A stretch of DNA of 32,543 nt from Alphaproteobacteria bacterium (GTDB lineage: Bacteria; Pseudomonadota; Alphaproteobacteria; Acetobacterales; Acetobacteraceae). The stretch covers positions 1-32,543 of the forward strand of contig JAFKFJ010000200.1 in assembly GCA_017307335.1 (NCBI GenBank), in the 5' to 3' direction. Each line of letters opens with the position of its first letter. The first letter of the stretch is position 1. The translations under genes were made by a program, and so were the position numbers. The notes below the pieces were generated by a model, which worked only from the letters and a program-made list of their open reading frames with translations, searched no databases and was not told the origin of the DNA. Below, in pieces: positions 15,056-22,501 of the stretch.

Positions 15056-16701
15056 CCGCGGCGGCGTCGCAGCCCTGGCGCGCCGCCTTTCCGACCGAGG
15101 CCGACTGGGACGCGCCGATCGCCACCGGCATCGTCACCGCCCTGCTGGATCGCACCGCCGCCGAGCACGGCGCCGATCCGGTGATCGAGTTCCGCGACCG
15201 GCGTATCAGCTACGCCGGCCTCGCCGCCGCCGTCGACCGGCTCGCGGCCGGGCTGCTCGCGGACGGCGTGGGGCGCGGCGACACGGTCGCGCTCTATCTG
15301 CCGAACACGCCGTGGCACCCGGTGAGCTTCTTCGCCATCGCGCGCACCGGCGCGCGCGTGGTGCATCTCAGCACGCTCGACGCGCCGCGCGAGCTGGCGT
15401 TCAAGCTGCAGGACAGTGGCGCGCACACGCTGATCACGACCAACCTGCCCGGCCTGCTGCCGGCCGCGCTCGCGCTGCTCGAACAGGGCGCAGTCGAGCG
15501 CCTGCTGGTGGGCGACGACGCGGCGTGGGGCCCCTCGCCCGTCGCGCCGCTGCCGGTGGCGTGGGACGCGCGCATCCGCCCGCTGCCCGAGGGTGCGCCG
15601 CCACCGCGCTGGCCGGACGTTTCGCCCGACGACGTCTGCGTGCTGCAGTATACCGGCGGCACCACCGGGCTGCCCAAGGGCGCGATGCTGAGCCATCGCA
15701 ACCTCACCGCCGCTGTCAGCATCTATCGCAACTGGCGCGGCCCGATGACGGTGACGGCGGGCGCGCACCGGGTGATCACGGCGCTGCCGCTGTTTCACAT
15801 CTACGCGCTGACCACGATCCTGCTGCGCGGCGTCGCCGACGGGAACGAGATGCTGCTGCGCACGCGCTTCGATGTCGCGACCACACTCGCCGACATCGCC
15901 GAGAAGCGGGCGACCGCGCTTCCCGGCGTGCCGACCATGTGGATCGCGCTGGCGAACCACCCGGCGGCGCAGAGCTGCGACTTCTCCTCGCTGCGCGTCA
16001 GCAGCTCCGGCGGTGCACCGATGCCGCTGGACGTCGAGCAGCGCATCGGACGATTGATCGGCCAGCGCCTGACCGGCGGCTGGGGCATGACCGAGACCAG
16101 CCCCGCGGGCACACACATCCCGCACGACGCGCCGCCGATTCCGGGCCTGATCGGCATTCCGCTGCCGGGGATCGACATGATCGTGGTCGACCGTGACGAC
16201 CCCGCGCGCGTGCTGGCACCGGATGCCGTGGGCGAGCTTGCCATTCGCGGCCCGAACGTGTTCGCCGGCTACTGGAACCGCCCGCAGGACAACGCGGCGG
16301 CATTCCATGATGGCTGGTTTCTCACCGGCGACATCGGCGCCATGGACGCGCGGGGGATGTTCCGCCTGCTCGATCGCAAGAAGAACATGATCATCTCCGG
16401 CGGGTTCAACGTGTACCCGGCGATGGTCGAGAACGCGATCTATGAGCATCCGTCCGTCGCCGAGGTGATCGTGATCGGCGTGCCGGACGCGTACCGCGGC
16501 GAGGCCGCGAAGGCGTTTGTCGCCCTGCGCCCCGGCGCGCCGACGCTGACGCTCGAGGAGCTGCAGAAATTCCTCGCCGACCGCGTGGGCCGCCATGAGA
16601 TGCCGACGGCGCTGGAACTGCGCGAGTCGCTGCCACGCAGCCCGGCCGGGAAGCTGCTGGCGAAAGTCCTGCGCGACGAAGTGCGCGCAAAGCCCGTCTG
16701 A
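15052..16701 (+). CDS. pimA: Acyl-CoA ligase (PimA-like AMP-forming acyl-CoA synthetase)
   Basis: A 549-residue member of the ANL superfamily that activates a carboxylic acid to acyl-CoA with ATP. Motifs in order: A3 P-loop YTGGTTGLPKGAMLSH (about 200-215), A5 GGWGMTETSPAG (about 342-353), A7 WFLTGDIG (about 420), A8 DRKKNMIISGGFNVYP (about 440-455) and the C-terminal lysine in SPAGKLL (K about 536). It is cytosolic with no signal peptide. ATG 15052 overlaps the pimF stop by 4 bases (ATGA). In the R. palustris pim operon this position encodes PimA, a ligase for dicarboxylic and fatty acids; the assignment here rests on position and class, and the chain length accepted is not readable. Only 12 bases separate it from pimC. 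Confidence 0.85.
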   Translation: MTAAASQPWRAAFPTEADWDAPIATGIVTALLDRTAAEHGADPVIEFRDRRISYAGLAAAVDRLAAGLLADGVGRGDTVALYLPNTPWHPVSFFAIARTGARVVHLSTLDAPRELAFKLQDSGAHTLITTNLPGLLPAALALLEQGAVERLLVGDDAAWGPSPVAPLPVAWDARIRPLPEGAPPPRWPDVSPDDVCVLQYTGGTTGLPKGAMLSHRNLTAAVSIYRNWRGPMTVTAGAHRVITALPLFHIYALTTILLRGVADGNEMLLRTRFDVATTLADIAEKRATALPGVPTMWIALANHPAAQSCDFSSLRVSSSGGAPMPLDVEQRIGRLIGQRLTGGWGMTETSPAGTHIPHDAPPIPGLIGIPLPGIDMIVVDRDDPARVLAPDAVGELAIRGPNVFAGYWNRPQDNAAAFHDGWFLTGDIGAMDARGMFRLLDRKKNMIISGGFNVYPAMVENAIYEHPSVAEVIVIGVPDAYRGEAAKAFVALRPGAPTLTLEELQKFLADRVGRHEMPTALELRESLPRSPAGKLLAKVLRDEVRAKPV

Positions 16702-16713
16702 GGAGCCGCCGTC

Positions 16714-17913
16714 ATGGACCTGCGCTTCACCGCCGAGGAAATCGCGTTCCGCGACGAGGCACGCGCGTTCTTCCGCGAGAGGATTCCGGCGGAGATCCGG
16801 CGCAAGGTGTCGGAAGGCCGGCATCTCTCGAAGGACGACATGGTCGCCGCGCATCGCATCATGCACGCGCGGGGCTGGGCGGTGCCGCACTGGCCAAAGG
16901 AATGGGGCGGGCAGGATCTGTCCGCCGTGCAGCGCTACATTCTGAACGAGGAGATGCAGCGCGCCGCGGTGCCGCCGCCGCTGCCGTTCAATGTCGCGAT
17001 GGTGGGCCCGGTGATCGCCACCTTCGGCAACGAGGCGCAGAAGCGCCGCTTCCTGCCCCCCACCGCCAATCTCGACATCTGGTGGTGCCAAGGATTTTCG
17101 GAGCCGGGCGCCGGATCGGACCTCGCCGGCCTGCGCACGCGCGCCGAGCGGCAGGACGGGCACTACGTCATCAACGGCCAGAAGGCGTGGACGACGCTGG
17201 GCCAGCACGCCGACTGGATGTTCGCGCTGGTGCGCACCGACCGCGAGGCGAAGAAGCAGGAGGGCATCTCGTTCCTGCTGATCGACATGCGCACGCCCGG
17301 CATCACGGTGCGCCCGACGATCACGATCGACGGCACGCATGAGGTGAACGAGATCTTCTTCGACGACGTGAAGGTGCCGGCCGAGAACCTCGTCGGCGTG
17401 GAGAACCGCGGCTGGGACTACGCGAAGTTCCTGCTGGCCAACGAGCGCACCGGCATCGCGCGGGTCGGGCTCTCGAAGGAGCGGATCGACCGGGCGAAGG
17501 CGCTCGCGCAGGCAGTGCAGGTCGGCGACGGCACGCTGTGGGACGATCCCGATTTCCGCAAGCGCGTCGCCGCGATCGAGGTGCAGTTGAAGGCGCTGGA
17601 GATCACGCAGCTCCGCGTCGTCGCCGCCGCCGCCCGGCAGAAGGCGTCGGGCAAGCCCGATCCGGCCTCCTCTATCCTGAAGATCAAGGGGTCGGAGCTG
17701 CAGCAGGCGACGACCGAGTTGCTGAAAGACATTGCCGGCCCCTACGCGCTGCCGCTGACCGACCCCGACGAACTCTCCAACGCGCCACCGGTCGGGCCGG
17801 AATGGGCCGCCACGGCGGCGCCGGTATATTTCAACACGCGCAAGGTCTCGATCTACGGTGGGTCGAACGAGATCCAGCGCAACATCATCGCCAAGGCGTT
17901 TCTCGGCCTGTAG
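16714..17913 (+). CDS. pimC: Acyl-CoA dehydrogenase, PimC-like large subunit
   Basis: A 399-residue FAD-dependent acyl-CoA dehydrogenase. It begins MDLRFTAEEIAFRDEARAFF and shows GWAVPHWPKEWGG, the FAD/substrate segment WWCQGFSEPGAGSDLAGL (about 126-143), VNEIFFDDVKVPAENLVG, ERTGIARVGLSKERID and a C-terminal IYGGSNEIQRNIIAKAFLGL. These closely follow what I remember of PimC, the pimeloyl-CoA dehydrogenase large subunit. At the C-terminal site where many acyl-CoA dehydrogenases have the catalytic Glu (YEG), this protein reads YGG, as usual for this group. The next gene encodes a second, diverged dehydrogenase, and the two probably form a heterotetramer. GAGGAGC precedes the ATG. Electrons would pass to ETF. 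Confidence 0.9.
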   Translation: MDLRFTAEEIAFRDEARAFFRERIPAEIRRKVSEGRHLSKDDMVAAHRIMHARGWAVPHWPKEWGGQDLSAVQRYILNEEMQRAAVPPPLPFNVAMVGPVIATFGNEAQKRRFLPPTANLDIWWCQGFSEPGAGSDLAGLRTRAERQDGHYVINGQKAWTTLGQHADWMFALVRTDREAKKQEGISFLLIDMRTPGITVRPTITIDGTHEVNEIFFDDVKVPAENLVGVENRGWDYAKFLLANERTGIARVGLSKERIDRAKALAQAVQVGDGTLWDDPDFRKRVAAIEVQLKALEITQLRVVAAAARQKASGKPDPASSILKIKGSELQQATTELLKDIAGPYALPLTDPDELSNAPPVGPEWAATAAPVYFNTRKVSIYGGSNEIQRNIIAKAFLGL

Positions 17914-17922
17914 GAGCCCGGC

Positions 17923-19077
17923 ATGGACTTCGACCTCAGCGACGAGCAGCGCCTGCTGAAGGACAGCGTCGTCCGCGTCGTGAGCGACGCCTATGGCGCG
18001 TTCGAGAAGCGGCGCGAGCATCAGGCCGGGCCGCGTGGCTGGAGCGAGACGCTGTGGACGCGCTATGCCGAGCTCGGGCTGCTGGGCCTGCCGTTCGCCG
18101 AAGACGACGGTGGCTTCGGGGGCAGCGCGATCGAGACCATGATCGTGATGGAGGCGTTCGGTCACGGCCTCGTGGTCGAGCCATATCTGGCAACGGTCGT
18201 GCTGGGCGGCGGCTTCGTGCGGCTCGGCGGCAGCGCCGCGCAGCGCGCGCGCCTCATTCCCCGCATCGCCGACGGCTCGCTGCGGATGGCGTTCGCGCAT
18301 GTCGAGCCGCAGGCGCGCTACCACCTTGCCGACGTGGCGACGACAGCGCGGCCCGACGGCGACGGACATGTGATCCATGGCGCGAAAGGCGTCGTGCTGC
18401 ACGGCGACTCCGCGGACCTGCTAGTCGTCAGCGCACGCACGGCGGGCGGCCGCCGCGACCGCGAGGGCATCAGCCTGTTCCTCGTCGATCCTGCCGCCAC
18501 CGAGGTCACGCGCCGCGGCTATGCCACGCAGGACGGGCTGCGTGCGGCGGAGATCCGCTTCGACGGCGTGCGCGTCGGCGCCGATGCGTGCATCGGTCGG
18601 CTCGACGGCGGGCTCGCGCTCATCGAGCGTGTGGTCGACACGGCGCTCGCGGCGGTGGCCGCGGAAGCCGTGGGGGCGATGGAAGCACTCCAGCTCACCA
18701 CGGTCGAATACCTCAAGACGCGCAAGCAGTTCGGCGTGCCGATCGGCAGTTTCCAGGCGTTGCAGCACCGCGCCGCGGACATGCTGGTGGCGCTGGAGCA
18801 GGCGCGCTCCATGGCGATCTATGCGGCGATGATGGCGGACACGACCGACGCCGCGGAGCGCCGCACCGCGGTCGCCGCCGCCAAGGTGCAGATCAACGAG
18901 TCCGCGCGCATGATCGGCCAGGCCGCGGTGCAGCTGCATGGCGGCATCGCGATGACGCAGGAATACAAGGTCGGGCATTATTTCAAGCGGCTCACGATGA
19001 TCGAGAATTTCTTCGGCGACACCGACACGCATCTGCGCGCGATCGCGGCCGCCGGCGGATTGGGCGACGCGGCATAG
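17923..19077 (+). CDS. pimD: Acyl-CoA dehydrogenase, PimD-like small subunit
   Basis: A 384-residue acyl-CoA dehydrogenase homologue starting MDFDLSDEQRLLKDSVVRVV. ELGLLGLPFAEDDGGFGG, VEPYLATVVLGGGFVR, TQDGLRAAEI, TRKQFGVPIGSFQALQHRAA and QLHGGIAMTQEYKVGHYFKR closely follow PimD, the pimeloyl-CoA dehydrogenase small subunit, as I remember it. The QLHGGIAMT helix that contacts FAD is intact, but the C-terminal YEG/YGG substrate loop is absent because the protein ends soon after HYFKRLTMIENFFGD. This fits a paired subunit in an alpha2beta2 dehydrogenase, where part of the active sites are degenerate. It starts 9 bases after pimC, with GGAGCCCGGC as ribosome binding site. Together they should introduce the 2,3 double bond into a dicarboxyl- or fatty acyl-CoA. 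Confidence 0.88.
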   Translation: MDFDLSDEQRLLKDSVVRVVSDAYGAFEKRREHQAGPRGWSETLWTRYAELGLLGLPFAEDDGGFGGSAIETMIVMEAFGHGLVVEPYLATVVLGGGFVRLGGSAAQRARLIPRIADGSLRMAFAHVEPQARYHLADVATTARPDGDGHVIHGAKGVVLHGDSADLLVVSARTAGGRRDREGISLFLVDPAATEVTRRGYATQDGLRAAEIRFDGVRVGADACIGRLDGGLALIERVVDTALAAVAAEAVGAMEALQLTTVEYLKTRKQFGVPIGSFQALQHRAADMLVALEQARSMAIYAAMMADTTDAAERRTAVAAAKVQINESARMIGQAAVQLHGGIAMTQEYKVGHYFKRLTMIENFFGDTDTHLRAIAAAGGLGDAA

Positions 19078-19128
19078 GCGCGGCGGCGCGCCTCGGCTAT
19101 CCTGCGCCCACTGACGAGGGAGGGCGCG

Positions 19129-19899
19129 GTGGCAGGCAATCTGTTCGATCTGAGCGGCAGGGTGGCGGTGGTGACCGGCGGCAATGGCGGCATCGGGCTC
19201 GGCATGGCCGAGGGCCTTGCGGGTGCGGGGGCGGCGGTGCTGATCGTCGGGCGTGACGCCGCGAAGAACGCCGCCGCCGAGGCGCGGCTGCGGGAGGCTG
19301 GCGCCAGGGCCGCGAGCCTCGTCGCCGACGTCGCCGACCCGGCCGAGAACCGCCGCCTTGTGGCCGCGGCCGAGGAACGCTTCGGCCGGCTCGACATCTT
19401 CGTCGCCAATGCCGGCATCAACATCCGCCGGCCGCCGGAGAAGTATTTGCCGGAGGAGTGGAACACGATCCTGACCACCAACCTCTCCTCCGCCTTCTAC
19501 GGCGCACAGGCGGCGCATCCGGCGATGCTGAAGCAGAAGGGCGGCAAGGTGATTGTCATCGGCTCGATGACTTCCATCTTCGGCGCCTCCTTCGCGGCCG
19601 CGTACAGCGCCAGCAAGGGCGGCATCGTGCAGCTGGCGCGCGCCCTCGCCACCGCCTGGGCGCGCGACAACATCCAGGTGAACGCGGTGCTGCCCGGCTG
19701 GATCGACACCGACCTGACGCGCACGGGCCGCAATGAGGTCGACGGGCTGCACGAGCGCGTCCTGGCGCGCACGCCGGCCGGGCGCTGGGGCGTGCCGGAG
19801 GACATGGCCGGCATCGCCGTGTTTCTCGCCAGCCGCGGCTCGGACTTCGTCACCGGTGCAGCGATCCCGGTGGACGGCGGCTACGCGGTGCAGGCCTGA
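19129..19899 (+). CDS. Short-chain dehydrogenase/reductase, classical (FabG-like)
   Basis: A 256-residue classical SDR starting at GTG 19129 behind GAGGGAGGG. The cofactor motif TGGNGGIGLG lies near residues 14-23, NAGIN near 88-92, and the catalytic Ser-Tyr-Lys set is in GSMTS and YSASKGG (about 143-165). The C-terminus DFVTGAAIPVDGGYAVQA is typical of FabG or gluconate-5-dehydrogenase-type enzymes. It oxidises or reduces a hydroxyl/keto group with NAD(P). It is the last gene of the pim-like unit, 51 bases after pimD; a CTATCCTGCG stretch in the gap resembles a -10 box, so it may also have its own start of transcription. Substrate is unknown; a 3-keto/3-hydroxyacyl-CoA is a reasonable guess from context. 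Confidence 0.85.
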   Translation: MAGNLFDLSGRVAVVTGGNGGIGLGMAEGLAGAGAAVLIVGRDAAKNAAAEARLREAGARAASLVADVADPAENRRLVAAAEERFGRLDIFVANAGINIRRPPEKYLPEEWNTILTTNLSSAFYGAQAAHPAMLKQKGGKVIVIGSMTSIFGASFAAAYSASKGGIVQLARALATAWARDNIQVNAVLPGWIDTDLTRTGRNEVDGLHERVLARTPAGRWGVPEDMAGIAVFLASRGSDFVTGAAIPVDGGYAVQA

Positions 19900-19915
19900 G
19901 GCGCGCCGCGGGCCC

Positions 19916-21406
19916 CTATTTCGCCTCGCTCGTGAACACCTTGCGCACGAGCGCGTCGAGCATGCCGAACACCCCCTCCACCCCGAAGCCCGCGAGGAAT
20001 GCGAGTCCCGACGCCGACAGCGTGAGCGACGTGACGACACTGGCCGCATTGCCGGGCACCGTCCGGCCGGCTGCGCTGAAGAAGAGGCCGATGCAGGTGC
20101 CCGTGACCAGCCCAAGCACGAGCCGTATCGGCGCCAGCCGGCCGTCGCGCGGATGCAGCCTGCTCGCACAAACCTTGCCGTAGAAGTCGAGAATCACAAA
20201 GATCAGCGAACCCAACAGCCCGAAGAGGACCGGCAGAACGTAGTTGCTCCAGACCAGAAGCACGGGTGCGACGAGGAATTCGACGTCATCTCCGCAGTGC
20301 GGAAGCTGTGGCCGCGACGGTTGTCCGTTCGGGCATCGCGCGCCTGGATCCAGCGACACGGGCTGCTGTGGCTTTGCGGCTGTGATCGGAGCCACGAACC
20401 CGCCAACTGCGCGCAACATCGACGCAGCCGTTGCGAACACGCTTCCAACCATCCCCGGCCAGTCGATCAGATAGCGCCGGAGGTCGTCGTGGACGATGGT
20501 GAAGTTGGTCGCAAGAACGCGGTCGCGTTCGCACACGTCACGCTCCTGCGGGGATTCGTAGATACGCGGTGGTTGCCCATCGACCCGATCATCCGGCGGC
20601 CCGGAGTCCGGCGCATCGGCCGCTTCGGGCGATCCCGCGTAAGGTCGCTGCGCGGTGCTGACCTGATACAATCCGGACGGAGCGGCCGGGAGTGTCATCA
20701 CGGCGCGTTCCAGCGCGATGTAGCGCAAGAGGATCGTGGGATGATCGCAGATCGCGAACGCCGCGAGTGAGATACGTTTGTGCTCGTCGAGGAGTTTCTC
20801 CACTGTCACCGGCCCCTCGATGGGCCGGAACAGCGCCGCCTCAAGCTTTGCCTTCTCCAGCGCCATATTCTCCTTCTGCGTGCCCAGCCCTTCGAGGTCC
20901 TGCAGCAGTGACCGCCCGAGCGAGACCTTCGCCGACTCCCAGACGGCAGCACCGGTCACGATCACAACGAGGGCGAGCAGCATCCGCTGGATCACGCGGT
21001 GAAATCGGGCGCTGGCGATCAGGTTTGGATATGCGGCCTCCGCCATGGTCGTGCGCGACTCTGAGCCGGCCCCACGTAGGTTTCCCGCGACGATCGCAGT
21101 GTAGGCGATGGTCAGGCCAGACGCCGGCTTGGTCCGCTGCACGAGAACGTCGCGCAGAACGATCAGCAGCCCGGCATCCTCCGCGCTGAGCGGGGCCGCG
21201 CCGGGACCGCTGATACGCCGCTCGATCTCCCCCAGCCGGGCGACGATCGCCCCGATGTCGAGATCGGCACCGGCGCTCTTGCCATCTCTGATCCGGAAGT
21301 CCGCAAGGCTCTGATCCGGCTGCGCCGCGAGATAGTCCAGCAGCATGCGGATCTCGCTCAGTACGGAGCGCTCATAGGCCAGACGCCTTTCATCGAACTC
21401 GAGCAT
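19916..21406 (-). CDS. Membrane protein of unknown function with coiled coil and four predicted membrane helices
   Basis: A 496-residue protein that I cannot name. The ATG at 21406 is preceded by GGAG about 10 bases upstream, which fixes the start at MLEFDERRLAYE; the open frame runs 24 codons further. The first about 135 residues are soluble and helical. A hydrophobic helix (MLLALVVIVTGAAVWE) lies near 145-160, followed by a heptad-like stretch (LEGLGTQKENMALEKAKLEA) and a Pro/Asp-rich variable middle (about 255-345). Three helices close the protein: NYVLPVLFGLLGSLIFVIL, VLGLVTGTCIGLFFSAA, and LAFLAGFGVEGVFGMLDALV. The last segments resemble a C-terminal membrane module (LPxLxGLLGxxxFVL ... 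ALAFLAGYSVEVLFxxLD) that I recall from many uncharacterised proteobacterial proteins. It stands alone and converges with the SDR gene, 16 bases apart. Confidence 0.75.
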   Translation of the reverse strand: MLEFDERRLAYERSVLSEIRMLLDYLAAQPDQSLADFRIRDGKSAGADLDIGAIVARLGEIERRISGPGAAPLSAEDAGLLIVLRDVLVQRTKPASGLTIAYTAIVAGNLRGAGSESRTTMAEAAYPNLIASARFHRVIQRMLLALVVIVTGAAVWESAKVSLGRSLLQDLEGLGTQKENMALEKAKLEAALFRPIEGPVTVEKLLDEHKRISLAAFAICDHPTILLRYIALERAVMTLPAAPSGLYQVSTAQRPYAGSPEAADAPDSGPPDDRVDGQPPRIYESPQERDVCERDRVLATNFTIVHDDLRRYLIDWPGMVGSVFATAASMLRAVGGFVAPITAAKPQQPVSLDPGARCPNGQPSRPQLPHCGDDVEFLVAPVLLVWSNYVLPVLFGLLGSLIFVILDFYGKVCASRLHPRDGRLAPIRLVLGLVTGTCIGLFFSAAGRTVPGNAASVVTSLTLSASGLAFLAGFGVEGVFGMLDALVRKVFTSEAK

Positions 21407-21588
21407 GATAGGCCAGCTCCGGTTCCAGGATGCTGCATCGCCGCCGGCAAGTCCCGACCGACGAGACGCTGGGACCAAAGCTTGCCGTCCCGTTGTAATC
21501 GCAAGATCGCCACGGTGTAACAGCGCAGTAACTTTCGTGCGGCACGTGCACCGCCCGGCGCGTTATCCTGCCCCGGCATCGCCGCCCG

Positions 21589-21619
21589 TGGACAAGGCCC
21601 GACCGGGTTGCGTTATCTA
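21589..21619 (+). promoter_or_regulatory. Possible promoter for the aldolase gene
   Basis: TGGACA at 21589-21594 matches the -35 consensus at five of six positions; TATCTA at 21614-21619 is a moderate -10 with a 19-base spacer. A transcript from here would begin near 21626, after the ATG at 21619, which supports the TTG at 21652 as the true start. A second weak pair (TTGTAA at 21493, TGTAAC at 21516) lies upstream. Both are weak calls in a 245-base divergent gap. Confidence 0.25.
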
Positions 21620-21651
21620 TGGGCCCAACGTCCAGCATTGGGAGCACGTCC

Positions 21652-22446
21652 TTGACCACACCTTCTTCCATCACGCCGAACTTCGCCCTCCGTCGCATGC
21701 GCGCGGGCGAGCTCACGCTTGGCTTCGGGGTGCACCACCTGCGCACCACGGCCACGCCGATGCTCGCCAAGGCCGCCGGGTTTGATTGGCTGTTCATCGA
21801 CACCGAACACGGCGCGCTTTCCACGCTCGACGCGACGCAGATCTGCCTGGCCGCGCTGCCGCTCGGCATCACGCCGGTCGTGCGCATCTGCGCCGATGCG
21901 CTGGATGAGGGCACGCGGGCGCTGGACAACGGCGCGCAGGGCATTGTCGTGCCGCATGTCGACACGCCCGAGCAGGCGCGCCGCGTCGCCGATGCGTTCC
22001 GCTTCCCACCGCAGGGGCATCGGAGCTGGGGCGGCCCGCCCTACGTCTACGGCCTGCGCGCGCCCGCGATCGACGTGGCGCAGGGGGAGATCAACCGCGA
22101 ACTGCTGCTGGTGGTCATGATCGAGACGCCCGAGGCAGTGGCGAATGCCGATGCGATCGCGGCGGTGGAGGGGATCGACGCACTGCTGTTCGGCACTTCC
22201 GACCTCACGACCACGATGGGGATCGCCGGGCAGCTCGGCCATCCGCGGGTGCAGCAGGCCTACCGCGATGTCGCCGCCGCGTGCCAGCGCCACGGCAAGG
22301 TGCTGGGCATGGGCGGCGTCTACGACGAGACGAACGCGCGCATGTATATCGGGTTGGGTGCGCGGCTCGTGCTCGGCGGCGGCGACCATCAGTTCCTGCT
22401 GGAAGGCGGCACAGCGCGCACCCGGTTTCTGCGCGCGCTCGTTTGA
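21652..22446 (+). CDS. HpcH/HpaI-family class II aldolase
   Basis: A 264-residue aldolase of the HpcH/HpaI (phosphoenolpyruvate/pyruvate-like TIM barrel) family, which splits 2-keto-4-hydroxy acids into pyruvate and an aldehyde using a divalent metal. Seen: GFDWLFIDTEHGALS with the EHG catalytic dyad region, IVVPHVDTPEQAR, VVMIETPEAV with a metal-binding Glu, and LLFGTSDLTTTMG with the metal-binding Asp; KVLGMGGVYDE and GARLVLGGGDHQFL close the barrel. I favour TTG 21652 because GGGAG at 21640-21644 sits 7 bases upstream, giving MTTPSSITPNFALRRMRAGE; an in-frame ATG at 21619 without a ribosome binding site would add 11 residues. It converges with the ThDP enzyme gene. The natural substrate could be a sugar-derived keto acid. 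Confidence 0.85.
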   Translation: MTTPSSITPNFALRRMRAGELTLGFGVHHLRTTATPMLAKAAGFDWLFIDTEHGALSTLDATQICLAALPLGITPVVRICADALDEGTRALDNGAQGIVVPHVDTPEQARRVADAFRFPPQGHRSWGGPPYVYGLRAPAIDVAQGEINRELLLVVMIETPEAVANADAIAAVEGIDALLFGTSDLTTTMGIAGQLGHPRVQQAYRDVAAACQRHGKVLGMGGVYDETNARMYIGLGARLVLGGGDHQFLLEGGTARTRFLRALV

Positions 22447-22466
22447 CCTTTCGCGAACCCGCGAAC

Positions 22467-22493
22467 GGCGGCCGGCGGGAAGCGCCGACCGCC
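22467..22493. terminator. Bidirectional terminator-like hairpin between convergent genes
   Basis: An 11-base-pair stem with one mismatch (GGCGGCCGGCG at 22467-22477 against CGCCGACCGCC at 22483-22493) and a 5-base loop lies in the 55-base gap between the aldolase stop and the ThDP enzyme stop. There is no clear T-tract on either side, so it may act as an mRNA end-stabiliser as much as a terminator. Confidence 0.4.
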
Positions 22494-22501
22494 ATGCGCG
22501 C

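Noticed and set aside
14863..18402. Minus-strand frame of over 1100 codons opposite pimA and pimC
   Set aside because: Same reason: shadow of well-supported acyl-CoA genes, with no recognisable motif.
21407..21651. Small gene in the gap upstream of the aldolase
   Set aside because: Short frames here have no ribosome binding site or recognisable protein; the region looks like a divergent promoter area.
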